A stretch of DNA of 64,000 nt from Sparassis latifolia (taxonomy: Eukaryota; Basidiomycota; Agaricomycetes; Polyporales; Sparassidaceae), in assembly GCA_018466975.1 (NCBI GenBank), contig CM031555.1, forward strand, positions 1,984,001-2,048,000. The letters run 5' to 3'. Both the position numbers and the translations under genes were made by a program. Shown one piece after another: positions 1-11,200 of this stretch. A model generated the notes under the pieces. That model had not been told where the DNA came from. It worked only from the letters and a program-made list of their open reading frames with translations, and did not search any database. How positions within the stretch are numbered: position 1 is the stretch's first letter; each line of letters opens with the position of its first letter.

Positions 1-532
1 CGCCGCAGCGTTGCGCAGTCGGACCAGAAGAACGCGACTAAAAGTCCCTGTACCTACAAGACAATAAGTGAGCGCCACAAATCCATCCTGACAGATACCT
101 ACCTAAAGTGCCCCTGACTTCAAAATCTGTGAGCTTCAGTGTACCTTTCTTTTCAAGGTGAGACTGCTCGTCCTCCAAGTGTCGAAGGGGTGGTCGCGGG
201 GAATCGGGGCTAAGCGTAGGGTCTACATCCATGGCCTCCTCAGGGCCACCCCTCCGCGGATGTGAGTGAGGCAGGACATCTGATGAACACGGACGGCCTT
301 CGCTGCTGTAGCGGGGCTCTGGATCCACGAAGATAGTGCCATTTCCTTCTTCACTACGAGCGGGAGACATAGGAGGAGTGATGGGGCCGTGGTTCACGAT
401 GTGGCCCGACTCACGCCGAGGGTGTGTGAGATCAAACGGACTTGCGATGGATTGAGGAATGGGAGCAGGAAGTGACGTCGAGCGAAAAGAAGGAAAGACA
501 GAATGTTCCATGGTGTGGCGGTAATTATTCAA
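1..532 (-). CDS. cAMP-dependent protein kinase catalytic subunit, 5' end only (partial)
   Basis: This is an AGC serine/threonine kinase, most likely the PKA catalytic subunit that acts downstream of cAMP. Exon 1 is 103..532; the intron is 54..102 (GTAGGT donor, TTGTAG acceptor); exon 2 starts at 53 and leaves the window at base 1. The first ~125 residues are a Pro/Ser/Arg-rich unstructured tail, typical of fungal PKA. It is followed by KLTDFEVRGTLG, which joins across the intron to GTGTFSRVLLVR, the glycine-rich ATP loop and beta-2 strand of PKA. The start is ATG at 532; a second in-frame ATG lies 7 codons downstream (511). Only the N-lobe beginning is visible, so the call rests on the tail-plus-glycine-loop pattern. 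Another AGC kinase (for example Sch9/YPK-like) is less likely because the block before the loop matches PKA. The rest of the gene lies left of the window. Confidence 0.8.
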
Positions 533-1215
533 ATAGCTGAGATAAACGCCTGCTCGCCTGGAGTATCGGCCACTGGGGAAGTGAACCTCTCAGTTGACAT
601 AACAAACAAACTAACACGCGGACAACCGCACCTCGTCAGATATTAGGAGGACAACACGATATAGTGGTGGTCAACACATCGGAGACCCTCGCGATTATAA
701 GACCGAGGTGTGAGAATTGGTAACCCCTCCGCTCTATTGAGGACTTATTTCGCAGCGATGCGATCAAGCGGGGCGGCGGCGGCTGTGCAAAGAGTATCCG
801 CATTTGGGACAATCATTGACACCGTTGAGTACAGCCAGACATGGGGTGAAAAACGGCCTTACCACAAGCCTTCGGAGTGGAAAGAGCGGGTGCTCCGGTG
901 CAAAGTTGGTAGGAACTAGAAACAGAGTCAGACGAATACACTTTCTCGAAGCGTTGCCGCGGCGGACTCCGAGTCCGAGTCGGAGAACGTTACGCGTTAT
1001 CGCACATCAAGATCACACGTGGCAACCAGATCCATCACGTGCGATCGCCGTGCACAGAAACAAGTTTCAAATTTCAAACAACCTCGAAAACATGTAAAAA
1101 TTGGCATGACTTGACTTCTTCATCGCGAAGTACTCTCACTGCACTTCATGCTACCATCTGGCCTAAATTCGTATTTCTGAAGTCGCTATGTACCACGTGT
1201 TATAGGAGCTCTCTG
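533..1215. other. intergenic region upstream of the PKA gene
   Basis: This 683-bp gap lies between the start of the PKA gene and the stop of the dioxygenase gene on the same strand. It should hold the PKA promoter and 5' leader. The short ORFs inside it on the + strand (from 710, 804 and 1039) have no recognisable protein and no plausible splice partners. I see no convincing repeat or RNA gene. Confidence 0.5.
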
Positions 1216-2533
1216 CTACAGACCGAAAGCAAATGTAGAGGATCCGTAGATCGCGGAAACGACCTTGACTTTACCTTCCCCTCCAGCACCTGCAGCTACA
1301 TACAGCGGAATGAAATGCTCTGCACGAGGATGTGCAGCACGGAATCCGGGGTGTTGTGTCAGGTTAATCATTTCTTTATGCCTGAGACCAGGCTGGCCAC
1401 GGAGTGGTGAATGTAGTAGCATCAGGGATTGCACGAGGAAATGACTCACGTCCACGATAGTGACTGCATCCAAGATCGCGTGGTCGAATTGTTTCACAGC
1501 AGTTGACGCAGATTCTTCAGCGAATGAACCCATGTTACGCAAGTTGTGCACCAATAGACCGCCCGACAATACCAAGATGCCTTCATGTCTTGGATCAACG
1601 TCAGAAGGTCAAAACAATCTCGCATAATGCTAAAGTCATAACCTACCGTAACTGCTCCACAACCGTGCCGATTGCCCAATTTTTCTCAGGACTTAAACTC
1701 CCATCAATAGATATTTGAACAACGGGCACGTCCATGAACACTTCGCCGAACATCAATTTGAATGGGACGAATACTCCATGATCCAAGCCGGGACCTGAGA
1801 AGCCCCTACCATCCTCTCCGCGTGCTTCTAGCTTAGTCGTCGTACGAGCAAGATGACCAGCCTGAAACAGTCGCGACATCAACGTGATACACTTAGAATA
1901 TTTAATTAAGAGCGGTATCGAACCTCTTTATAAAGTTCTACAATGCGCTTGGAGAGCGCCGAATCCCCTCGAGATCTGAATTGAAGCTGATACAGCGCAG
2001 GCTGGAAGCCGTAGTAATCCATTAAAACGGGATTCAGATCCCCGTAATCAGTCACTAGAAGCTTTGCTCAGCTGTTATCACGATTAACAAACAAAACGCT
2101 TACCGACGCGCTCTCCTACAGTCTCCCAATGAGCGCTGAAAACCGCGATACCTTTAGGTTTATATTTGGCGAGCAACGCCGGTCCAAAGTCTCGCAGAAA
2201 GGTAGCAAGAGGACCCTTCGGACCCATTTGTCTCGAAACAGGTGAATCACCTTGAACATCGGACTCGGGGAATACAAGAAACGGAGAGCCGTGTCCAAAG
2301 AAAAAGGACGGGATATTGTCCGGAGTAGACGGTAATTCATCTAGCGCTTTGCGCCATTCTGTCCGCGATCTCGGAAATGCGGGCTGGGTGCTGTCAGTAG
2401 AAGACATGGTGCGAGTCCCGAAACCTGGAATAACGCGAAAGCCACTAGCAGATAGCCTTGACAATATGTAGGCTGTCACAATTGTGAAGACAAAAAGTGC
2501 CACGAATCGTGGGCTATAAGTGAAGGATGCCAC
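1216..2533 (-). CDS. LigB-family extradiol dioxygenase, DOPA 4,5-dioxygenase-like, membrane-anchored
   Basis: This is a class III (LigB) ring-opening dioxygenase of the plant/fungal DOPA-dioxygenase type, expected to cleave a catechol with non-haem Fe(II). Exons are 2104..2533, 1924..2054, 1647..1861, 1450..1588 and 1216..1392, giving about 363 residues. The family blocks appear in order: FFFGHGSPF, FSAHWE, GLDHGVFVPFKLMF, ISIDGSLSPEKNWAIG, LVLSGGLLVHNLR and HPRAEHFIPLYVAAGAG. The histidines in these blocks are the expected metal and catalytic residues. The N-terminus carries a hydrophobic segment of about 18 residues (SPRFVALFVFTIVTAYIL), so the protein looks tethered to a membrane or secreted; starting at the internal Met after it would give the usual soluble form. 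The 57-nt intron 1393..1449 keeps the frame open if retained. The substrate cannot be read from sequence. It shares a 297-bp divergent promoter region with TFB3. Confidence 0.88.
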
Positions 2534-2830
2534 GGTGAGAGATTATGTCAAAGGACAACCAAGACGAAGTTGGAAGGAAGATGAGTAACTCCTGAGAGAC
2601 TCGTTGAATCTCAGTTAAAAAAACTTGGTCGTCCGAGACTTGCCCGGAGAGGGTAAGAACGTCTCACACCGCGGTTACCACTCGGCCCATTCCTCGGAGA
2701 TTCGAGAGCGAGAGAACTTACTTACCATTTTAGGACGGTGACGACAGGCGTCTAAATTGCCTGTGCTGACATACTCAAGTTCGTGTCCGACAGGGAAGGT
2801 ACCGCTTTTCGCTTTTCGAAGTAAATCTTC

Positions 2831-4215
2831 ATGGCAGCACGTCTTAACGGCGGATGGTTGCGGGGAACAACCATCCGCAAGGGAGGTGTTTCCACGAATC
2901 CGACCTCGCGCACGAACACTCCTCAGATTCAGAGCACATCAACGACTGTCTTTGGCGGGGGTGTAAAAGATGCATCTGGGAGAGTATCAGAGTACTTTGT
3001 GAATATCATCCCCCTTACCCCCTGGATAGAATATGCTCATGCTAGTCGTGCTCAACAGTCGATGGACGATCAATGTCCTGTGTGCAAATCCGATAGGTAT
3101 CTGAATCCGAAGTTACGCCTCTTAGTGGGTGCATGCTATCACAAAATGTGTGTATAACCATTTTGAAATCTTCAATTTCTCATTATATAACATATTTTTA
3201 GGTGTGAATCATGTATCGACCGTTTGTTCACACTGGGTCCCGCTCCATGTCCAATTTGCGGGAAGGTTCTGAGAAAGTTAGCTTTTACCCCACAAACCTT
3301 CGAAGATCTTGGTGTGGAAAAGGAAGTTGCCGTACGGCGGCGGATAGCCAAGGAGTGAGTGAGTGTTACATCAAGTTTCTGACAGCACTGACATACTTCA
3401 AGATTCAATAAGAGACGAGAGGACTTTCCCGACGTTCGCTCTTACAATGACTACCTCGAGGAGGTTGAGGACATCGGTAAGCATTTAACTCTTTCTGACG
3501 TGAGTTTTTTGCATGACTGTGTCTAACGTGTTCCAATGCAGCTTTCAACCTCATCAATGATATAGATATTCCGCAGACCGAAGCCCGCATTGCTGCGTAT
3601 CGGATCGAGAATGCCGCACTCATCGAGCTTAATGTTCAGCGTGAAGAGCAATATATTCAGCAACTGAAGCAACAAGAAGAGGCTGAACGACTGGAACGAG
3701 AACAACACGCATTGGAGCTCCGACGTGCGGAGGAGGAAGAGCGGGAGGAGCGAGAAAAAGGTAGAGAGGACATCATCGACAAACTCGAAACGAGCGACAA
3801 GGATGCCACCAAGCTGATTGCGCGCTCTCGCGCAGAGGCGCTTCGTCGCGCATCTGCACGCTCATCTTCGACTACCTCCGCCCTTCAGAGCAGCTCGGGC
3901 TTACTCCGCTCCCGAGCTACCCAGAGCACGGCTGTGCCTGATCTTCCCCATGTGCCACTCGAGGACGATTGGTACGCTTATGAAGACAAGTTCGCGATGA
4001 GGGATAACTACGATGATCCAACGAGCGAAGCTGTCCGGCGAGACAAAGAAGGTATCATGCGCGCGGGAGGCTATATAGTCGAAGAGGCCTGGCAGAGGGC
4101 CCTTCGATTTGCGGTGGCCGGACTTGAGATTGCACCTCTGCAAGGACTGCATCCCTCCGACCCCCCATCACCAGCGCTGCCGCAAGATGCTGACGTAGTC
4201 ATGGCATCTGCTTGA
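2831..4215 (+). CDS. TFB3: TFIIH/CAK assembly subunit TFB3 (MAT1)
   Basis: RING-finger protein that assembles the Cdk7-cyclin H kinase and docks it on TFIIH for transcription initiation and repair. Exons are 2831..2983, 3059..3147, 3202..3354, 3403..3476 and 3542..4215, giving about 380 residues. The RING is clear: CPVCKSDRYLNPKLRLLVGACYHKMC is followed by ESCIDRLF and PAPCPICGKVL across two introns. Next come KLAFTPQTFEDLGVEKEV, the MAT1 central block, and a long Glu/Arg coiled coil (around 3600-3800). The C-terminus is Ser/Ala-rich. The start at 2831 gives a 50-residue tail before the RING; a later ATG at 3061 would start almost at the RING. The 75-nt first intron (2984..3058) is in frame and stop-free, so its removal is inferred from splice signals only. 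It is divergent from the dioxygenase gene and convergent with the ZUP1-like gene. Confidence 0.93.
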
Positions 4216-4547
4216 TGGACTTCCGACAGCTATTATATGTCGAGGTATCAAGGCCTTCCGATTCACGGGCACCCACGTTCGACGCATCGTGCATTTACAC
4301 GCATGATGCAGTGTATACCGTACGTTCTCTACGACAGATACCCGAAGGCAAAGACATTCCCCGAGTAGCGATTATACGAAGATACAACGCCCGTGATGCT
4401 GTAGGATATAATGTAATAATATTATGGATATGACATTACCCTAGGAATGGTATGAAGATAGTGCAATCTTACGAGGGATGCATCTAAAGGTCAACGCGAC
4501 GGTAAGATGGAACTGAATTATAGAAGAGCATGCTTGGCCGAGAGGTG
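4216..4547. terminator. convergent 3' intergenic region (TFB3 / ZUP1-like)
   Basis: This 332-bp gap lies between two stop codons facing each other. It should hold both 3' untranslated regions and polyadenylation sites. It is AT-rich in the middle (4410-4440, with several ATAT runs). No gene or repeat is seen. Confidence 0.4.
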
Positions 4548-6440
4548 TCATCGAACTACAGCGGAGGTCACAACCCGCCGGGCCCGACGTTCAGATTCAG
4601 TGAGAGGATCTTCAAGCGGAAAATAGAGGATCTGGTATTTATCCTTCCTCCTGGAACAAAGTTGTGAGCCTAATGCCAAAGAAGCAGGATCTCGGAACAC
4701 ACCGTAGCGTGGTCGTGCTCAGTCTGAAGATCTTGAGTACTTTGCTGGGATCTGGGCCAAGTTCATGTCTGTCCTTTTCATCGTCGTCGTCGTCGTCGTC
4801 GCTGACAACAATAACATCCTGTCCAGGACGCGAGGCGGACGCTGCCGCACGCATTCTCTTCGAAGGATCGTTGAGCAATCTGTGACTTGCCTTTCGCTTG
4901 TGCGTTTGTGTGGTTTGTACTGGATGTAGCACCTGATGGAATTTATCTGGCGTGCCACCGGCCGCTGCTGCAGTGTGGCTTAAAATCCCTACCCTTCGTA
5001 TATCTGCCGGGATGCGCCTAAAATTCCAGGGTAATAGTAGGACACAGAGTCAATGTCATGGCGTACAAATCAGACGCACCTCGAGGGATCGAACACTAGC
5101 AAATTGATCATGCTATTCTTGCACTGCTCATACCCGACGATGGTTCGCGAGTGGCCAGCGTGCTGGAGAATCAGAGGCATCCTGTCTGTGTCCACAACAG
5201 CCTGTGCGCCACGGAGCACATCAAAGGCATTGGTCTGCTTTGGCTGTAGCACCCCTGAAGAGAAATACTGGGCGACCCATTCAAGTAGAATTTCCGGTCC
5301 TGTGCGCAAGCGTGTGTTCAGCTCGGTAAAATCGTAGATTGATCAAGGGGAATCGACTACCTCTCTTTGACAAGTCAAAGTCCACTAAGCGCGCTCTACA
5401 TCAATGGGCAACCTGATCGCAACACGCTTGTCAGAAGTACTCACGGTATCCCGCGAAATGTAAAAGCGACATATAGCTCTGTGGACACGAGGAAAATGAG
5501 CAGCGCAGAAAAGACAAACTTTGCCCTATCTGACCTGCTGTCCCTATCCACTTACGAGTGCCCACAAGCTGATGTTTCAATTCTTTGGCTCCTTCCGCAT
5601 CGAATCCTTATGCCCGAGTAGATCAGCAATAGTGGCCCTGCTATTTGACACATGATGTACCTTTACTCCAAGCATCTTGAATACAGGACTGAAGATTGCG
5701 GACCCCTGGTGGCGTTGGATCGTCCAACAGAGGAAAATACATAGGCTGTCCCGACTGGACCATCAGGGCTGTGCACGCCATCAAAAAGTTGCGGTATCTT
5801 CAAATTACCACGAGGATATGAGAGTATTTAGAAGTCGAAGAGGCGAAGACCTACCCACAGCCCCATGACCGGTCAAACTGTTCCCCGTAGACATGAGCAA
5901 CTCTGTCGAAACAAAGCCAGGCACGTTGCGTATATCCTTTGGAATGGGACTTGATTAAGGCGTTTTTGACAACAGGTATTAATCCTGGCACGACCCCATT
6001 GGGCTTCAATTGGTAGTACTATGGTCCAGCACATACCTGGGCTGAAATTGGGCGGGGGAGGACTTGACTGAGAGGAATGCCAGAAAACGTTTCCCCCAGC
6101 GGGAATGATCTTCCGATCCTCACTGCTTGTGCGGCATAGATGGACCCAAGCCTTCGAGGCAGTCTCAGCGTTGGAAGGACCAGATGAACTCGAGGCTGGA
6201 AGGCTTTGAGATATTCATGATGTGATAAAGAAAGGTTCTACTTATTGCCCACCTTCAAATTGTTTCTGATTTGAATCGTTGAAGTGAGAATCGTAGTGAG
6301 CCTGTCGCTGTTGTGCTGACATGTAGGTAAGGTCGGCTGAGCAACCCGAGAGCTGGCATCTCGTCATCTCCCTGAATATCTTGAGGATATCGGTAACTTT
6401 CGACCAACCTTGCTACTCACCTGGTATTTTTATTGTACAT
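4548..6440 (-). CDS. C78-family deubiquitinase with N-terminal zinc finger (ZUP1/ZUFSP type)
   Basis: Cysteine peptidase of family C78. The zinc-finger-bearing branch (human ZUP1, fission yeast Mug105 relatives) cleaves K63-linked ubiquitin chains in the DNA-damage response. Eleven exons: 6421..6440, 6253..6371, 6037..6195, 5855..5984, 5661..5797, 5535..5606, 5445..5478, 5361..5395, 5080..5299, 4703..5017 and 4548..4650; 447 residues. Exon 2 encodes a Cys/His finger (CQLSGC then RQAHYDSHF). The catalytic centre is split by an intron: WGCG|YRNFLMAC, giving Cys142. Further on are KWIGTAELY, VDFDLSKR, LQHAGHSRT (His285) and NLLVFDPS (Asp306), the complete triad. The C-terminal tail has an Asp tract encoded by a (GTC/GAC) repeat (about 4783-4802). 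Three exons are only 20-35 nt. Pure UFM1 proteases lack the zinc finger, so the deubiquitinase branch is favoured. It shares a 213-bp divergent promoter with proteasome alpha4. Confidence 0.9.
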
Positions 6441-6653
6441 CCTTGTCTTCGCGGCCGCCTTTCAATGTGGCCATGAAAGTAAGTGGCAGCGGCAGGACTG
6501 CGCTTGCTTACAGTGATCGAACGAGCGCCTGCGACGCGCACGGTCGCGTCGCATCACGTGAGCAATGCGACGCAAGCTCGACGCGCGTCTTGAATTCAGC
6601 AGCGGCAGTCTATACTTTGCTCTTTATTGCTCTTTATCTCTACCCTTCTGAAG
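6441..6653. promoter_or_regulatory. divergent promoter of ZUP1-like gene and proteasome alpha4
   Basis: This 213-bp region separates two start codons pointing apart. It contains a perfect 9-bp inverted repeat, TGCGACGCG (6530..6538) and CGCGTCGCA (6545..6553), with a 6-bp spacer. Directly next to it is TCACGTGA (6554..6561), which holds a CACGTG E-box. A third TGCGACGC follows at 6566..6573, and CGACGCGCGTC soon after. This looks like a cluster of transcription-factor sites serving both genes. The factor is unknown; CACGTG is a bHLH site in general. Confidence 0.6.
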
Positions 6654-7878
6654 ATGTCCAGGTCTTACGATCGCGGTATCTAATGCCATATTCCACTATC
6701 ATGCTTACTTGCTGAATATATATCTCCGCAGCGCTCACGGTATTCTCACCCGACGGCCATTTGTTCCAGGTGCGCGCGAGCTCATCATGAATAACAGGAC
6801 AACGTTTCACGATCCCACGTATTAGGTTGAATATGCACTAGAGGCAGTGCGCAAGGGAACTTGTGCTGTAAGTCTCGGCTTCACATTTCCCCCACCTAAT
6901 CATAATATATGCACAGGTGGGAGTTCGCGGCAAGGACGTTGTCGTACTTGGTGTGGAGAAGAAGTCCGTCCTTCAACTGCAAGATCCTCGGACGGTCCGA
7001 AAGGTGGCCATGTTGGACGATCATATCTGTCTTGCTTTTGCTGGTTCGTTTCCCTTCGTTGGACGGTGAAACTATTCGCCTCATCCGCATCATCAGGTCT
7101 TACGGCGGATGGACGAGTTCTGATTGACAGGGCGCGAATAGAATGCCAAAGCCATCGTTTGACTGTCGAGGACCCAGTCACTGTTGAGTACATAACCAGA
7201 CATATTGCGGGCATTCAGCAGGTTTGTAGTAGTACGTCTCATCACACTCTGACCCATCTAATACCCTCTGGAAGAAATACACACAATCAGGGGTGCGGCC
7301 GTTCGGAATCTCCACTCTCATTGTTGGGTTTGACCCTCACGACACAAGACCACGTCTCTATCAGACTGAGCCCAGTGGTATCTACAGTTCGTGGAAGGTA
7401 TGCAAGCGGGAATTTACTGCTTGGAACGTCTGAAGCATATCTACGGTACAGGCTAACGCCATTGGGCGGTCCTCCAAGACCGTTCGTGAATTCCTGGAGA
7501 AGAATCACAAGGACGACATGACTAGAGAGGATGCCATCAAGCTGACCATCAAGAGTCTACTCGAGGTTGTTCAAACAGGTGCGAAGAATATCGAGATTAG
7601 TATCATGGAGAGCTACGGCAAAGTCACGGTGTGCCTTTTTCCATTTGCACTTGCGCGTCTCACCGATTCATATCTTAGAGCTTGGACCTCACTCAAATCG
7701 AAGCAATAGTCGCAGAAATTGAACGGGAGAAAGAAGCTGGTACGTATAGTGTTGTGACCTTCTCATCTCCGCTGACCTCCTCGGTGCAGAGGCGGAGCGA
7801 AAGCGCACACGACTGGCGGCCACTGCGGCCGGTCAAGCTGCGATGGCCCAAGTAGCAGGAGAACCGTCGGATCAGTAG
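6654..7878 (+). CDS. PRE6: 20S proteasome subunit alpha4 (PSMA7 / Pre6)
   Basis: Alpha-ring subunit of the 20S proteasome core, structural rather than catalytic. Nine exons: 6654..6675, 6732..6769, 6826..6867, 6917..7043, 7097..7221, 7275..7397, 7452..7628, 7679..7739 and 7790..7878; 267 residues. The N-terminal alpha-type signature ([20 protein letters not shown]) is spread over three short exons. Then come [17 protein letters not shown], the [18 protein letters not shown] block that marks the alpha4 class, [13 protein letters not shown] and [18 protein letters not shown]. The C-terminus is a Lys/Arg and Ala-rich tail as in other alpha4 subunits. Length and order fit the family fully. Expression is probably coordinated with the adjacent deubiquitinase gene through the shared promoter. 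Confidence 0.96.
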
Positions 7879-8216
7879 AAGTCTTACCTAGTTTCAGAGC
7901 GTGTTTTGCGTGCTGTAGCAGTTTTGTCGTAGTCGATATTCGTCATGCGTGACACCTGTTCGGAAAGCTTGAGTCGACTCGGACACCTGTAGGATTACAA
8001 GGGGACCGCCGAGGCACGTTTCGAATCAAAGAAATTCGTTGTCCGAGTATCGCCCTCAAACTTAGATGTGTTTGTTTGGCAATGGCCTCTGATCCTAACA
8101 ACCGCCTACCATATTTGTCGTGGCCAGAGCGAGAGCGACAAGTCCAAGTACTCAGTGGTTTCCTCCAAGTCTGTGTCACTGAATAACTTCACCGATACCC
8201 TTCTTAGACAGTCGAC
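7879..8216. other. intergenic region upstream of the GEA gene
   Basis: This 338-bp gap separates the end of proteasome alpha4 from the start of the Arf-GEF gene on the same strand. It should hold the alpha4 3' end and the GEA promoter. No extra gene, repeat or RNA signal is seen. Confidence 0.4.
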
Positions 8217-11200
8217 ATGGATTCCTCTAGCCCAGGACAATCAGCTGCGCAAGCCTCTGAATCAGTCTCGTCGAAGCATATACTTTTGTCTGAGATTCTC
8301 ACCGTTACCTCGGTTATGCGCAAGAATTCTCGATGGGCTTCATCCATGCACAGCTTTAGCACACGGGATTCTGCCCTTGCCAGCAGTCTGGGACTTAGAA
8401 GAACAAAGCATTTTCTTGATCGTGATGTCTCGGAACGTGGCAGTACGGAGCAGGAGCTCATGACCGGCTTCCAAGAGCTCAAACGCCTTGTGAAGGATGT
8501 TGATGGTTCGTAATGTATCCAGCAGTGAGGACACGGTACATTGACCAAATTTTACAGATGTACGGTCGTTGACTCTGGCCACACTCCTTGCGCCATTCTT
8601 TGCGATAATCAGGTCCCCTCTGTCTACAGGACCCATCACGTCCGCCGCACTTTCCTCCATCCACAACTTCTTCGTCTGCAACCTGATCTCTCCCACTTGT
8701 GATACTCTTCCCAATTCCCTCGGTGAAATGAGCAATGCAATATCTCGGTGCAAGTTTGAGACAAGCGACTCTTCGGGTGACGAAGTGGTCCTACTGAAGA
8801 TCTTGACTGTTATTCAGGACGCGATGTGCGGAGTTGTCGGTGATGCATTGGGAGACATCGAAGTCTGCGAGATGCTCGAGACGGTATTGACGACGTGCTG
8901 TCAAACGCGCCTCAGCGGTACGCATTTCCTGTACTCCGACACATTGGCCTGTGCTCTAAGAGATATCTGAAGAGGTATTGCGGCGGTCCGCAGAAGCTAC
9001 CATGCACTCGTTGGTCAGGACCGTGCTTTCGCGGCTACAGGTGTTGGACCTCGACGTAGAGGAGCGCAAGCTATCAGACAGCGGTTGCGATGCAGTAGAG
9101 GGTGAGGTGAAGATGAGTGTGTCGACCAAATCTCTCGCGGAACATAATTCTGGCAACGTTGACACAGAAGATGACGCCCGAACCGCCGAGACAGCGGTGG
9201 ATCAGGAAGTACCGACAGCGTCTGCTATAAAAGCTGAAAGACAAGAATGTAAGCTTAAAACCTTTTAGCACAGTGATCCACTGCTCAGAAGTGGATTCTA
9301 GACGGCCTGCCTTCCATTGTAGAGCTCTTGCGTGTGGTTATCAACATTCTCGACCCCAACGATCAAGCACACACCGATTCCATTCGTCTCACTGCCCTAC
9401 GGATAGTGAACGTTGCGTTCGAAGTTTCCGGAAGTCGCATTTGCGAATACCCGTCCCTTTCCACTCTTGTTCTCGATCACGGATGCAAATACTTGTTCCA
9501 GTTGGCTCGCTCCGACAATCCTTCCGTATTGCAGACCGCTCTACGCACAATCTCGACCATGTTTGAGACTATGCGCCCAAAACTCAAGCTTCAACAAGAA
9601 CTGTTTCTTGCCTTCACAATCGACCGCCTCGCACCACCTATGCCAAAAGGTATTCCAGCTCTTGGCGGCAAGGGTCTGTCCGCATCTTCAAGACCCGGAA
9701 CGCCCAATTTAGGGTCGGAGTTGGAGAATGGACCATCAACGCCACGTATCCTGGTTGCGCCTGCTCGTGGAGACACGCGTGAATCTCTGCTGGAGACTTT
9801 AAGCTTAATTTCGCGCCATCCCAGTTTCATGGTAGATCTCTATACCAACTATGACTGTGATATGAACTGCGAGAACATGTTTGAGCGTCTCATCGAGTTC
9901 TCAACGAAGGTAGGACAATTTGATATCTCTGTATGCAGCTGCCAACGATTATGCAGGGTGTATACCCACCGCAATCTGTCGGAGGTCTCGAGTTCCAACA
10001 ACAGAATTCCCAGTATCTTTGCTTGGACCTGTTATTGGCGTTCGTTACCCATATGGCCTCTCGAGCTGAAGGTGTTGGTACTAAACTTCTAATTTGTCCT
10101 GTCGTGCCTGACCACTGATACATACAGCTTTCCGAAACCTGGCCTGTAGTAAGTAGCATACTCCAATGCAGGAGGATTGGTTGCTCATTTCTCTTTGCTA
10201 CCGTAGAACTTTGTCTCTCCCGAGGACCTCCTGCTCACGAAATCTCGCAAGAAACTGATCCTGACAGGAACTGCGCGGTTCAATACTAAGCCGAAGACGG
10301 GGCTGTCTTTCCTTGAGGAAAATAGGTTGATCTACACGGATCCGAATGAACCACGCACCGTCAGTCTGGCCCAGTTTTTGAAGAACTCGGCCCGCGTGGA
10401 TAAGCGCCTCTTGGGCGATTTCATCTCCAAGCCAGATAACATTGAAGTGCTGAAGGCCTTCATGCTCCTTTTCGATTTGAAGGATGTAAGTTATGGATAG
10501 CATGCGAAGATGCGACCTCATGCTGAATTGTGAGCCCAGAAACCCGTTGCGGAGGCAATGCGAGAGCTTTTGGAAGCATTCAGACTTCCAGGAGAGGCGC
10601 AGCAAATTAATCGAATCACGGAAACTTTCGCTGAAGTCTACTTCGCTACTCAACCAGGTATGGGAATTGATCCTTTCGGTAATGAGCATTTGTCCTCACT
10701 TCATGCCCTCAGCGGAAGTCAAGTCGCAGGACGCCGTCTACGTGCTTGCGTATTCAATCATCATGCTCAACACAGACCTTCACAACCCCCAGGTCCGGGT
10801 AAGCAACAAGTATTCTTCTCGTTAAATTACGCTAATGGTCAAATAGAAAAGGATGACCATCGAGGATTACACGAGGAATCTGAAAGGTGTCAACGATGGC
10901 TCCGACTTTTCAGCTGAATTCTTGGTAGGGTGTAAGCGAATATGTGCATTCATAAGAAATGCTGACTTGCCTTCAGCAAAATGTTTATGACTCAATCCGC
11001 AAACGAGAGATCGTCATGCCAGAGGAACATACTGGGCAACTGGGCTTCGAGTACGCATGGAAGGAGCTCCTCACGCGTTCACGTCAGACAGGTAGAATGA
11101 TTGCTCGTGCATGTGCTGCACCATACTGATCCACCCTCATCACCTGCAGGAGAATATATGATGTGTAATACTTCTCTATTCGACGTCGAGATGTTCAGAA

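Noticed and set aside
5053..5868. Plus-strand frames over the ZUP1-like gene
   Set aside because: The minus strand gives an eleven-exon gene with a full catalytic triad; the plus-strand frames are shadows.
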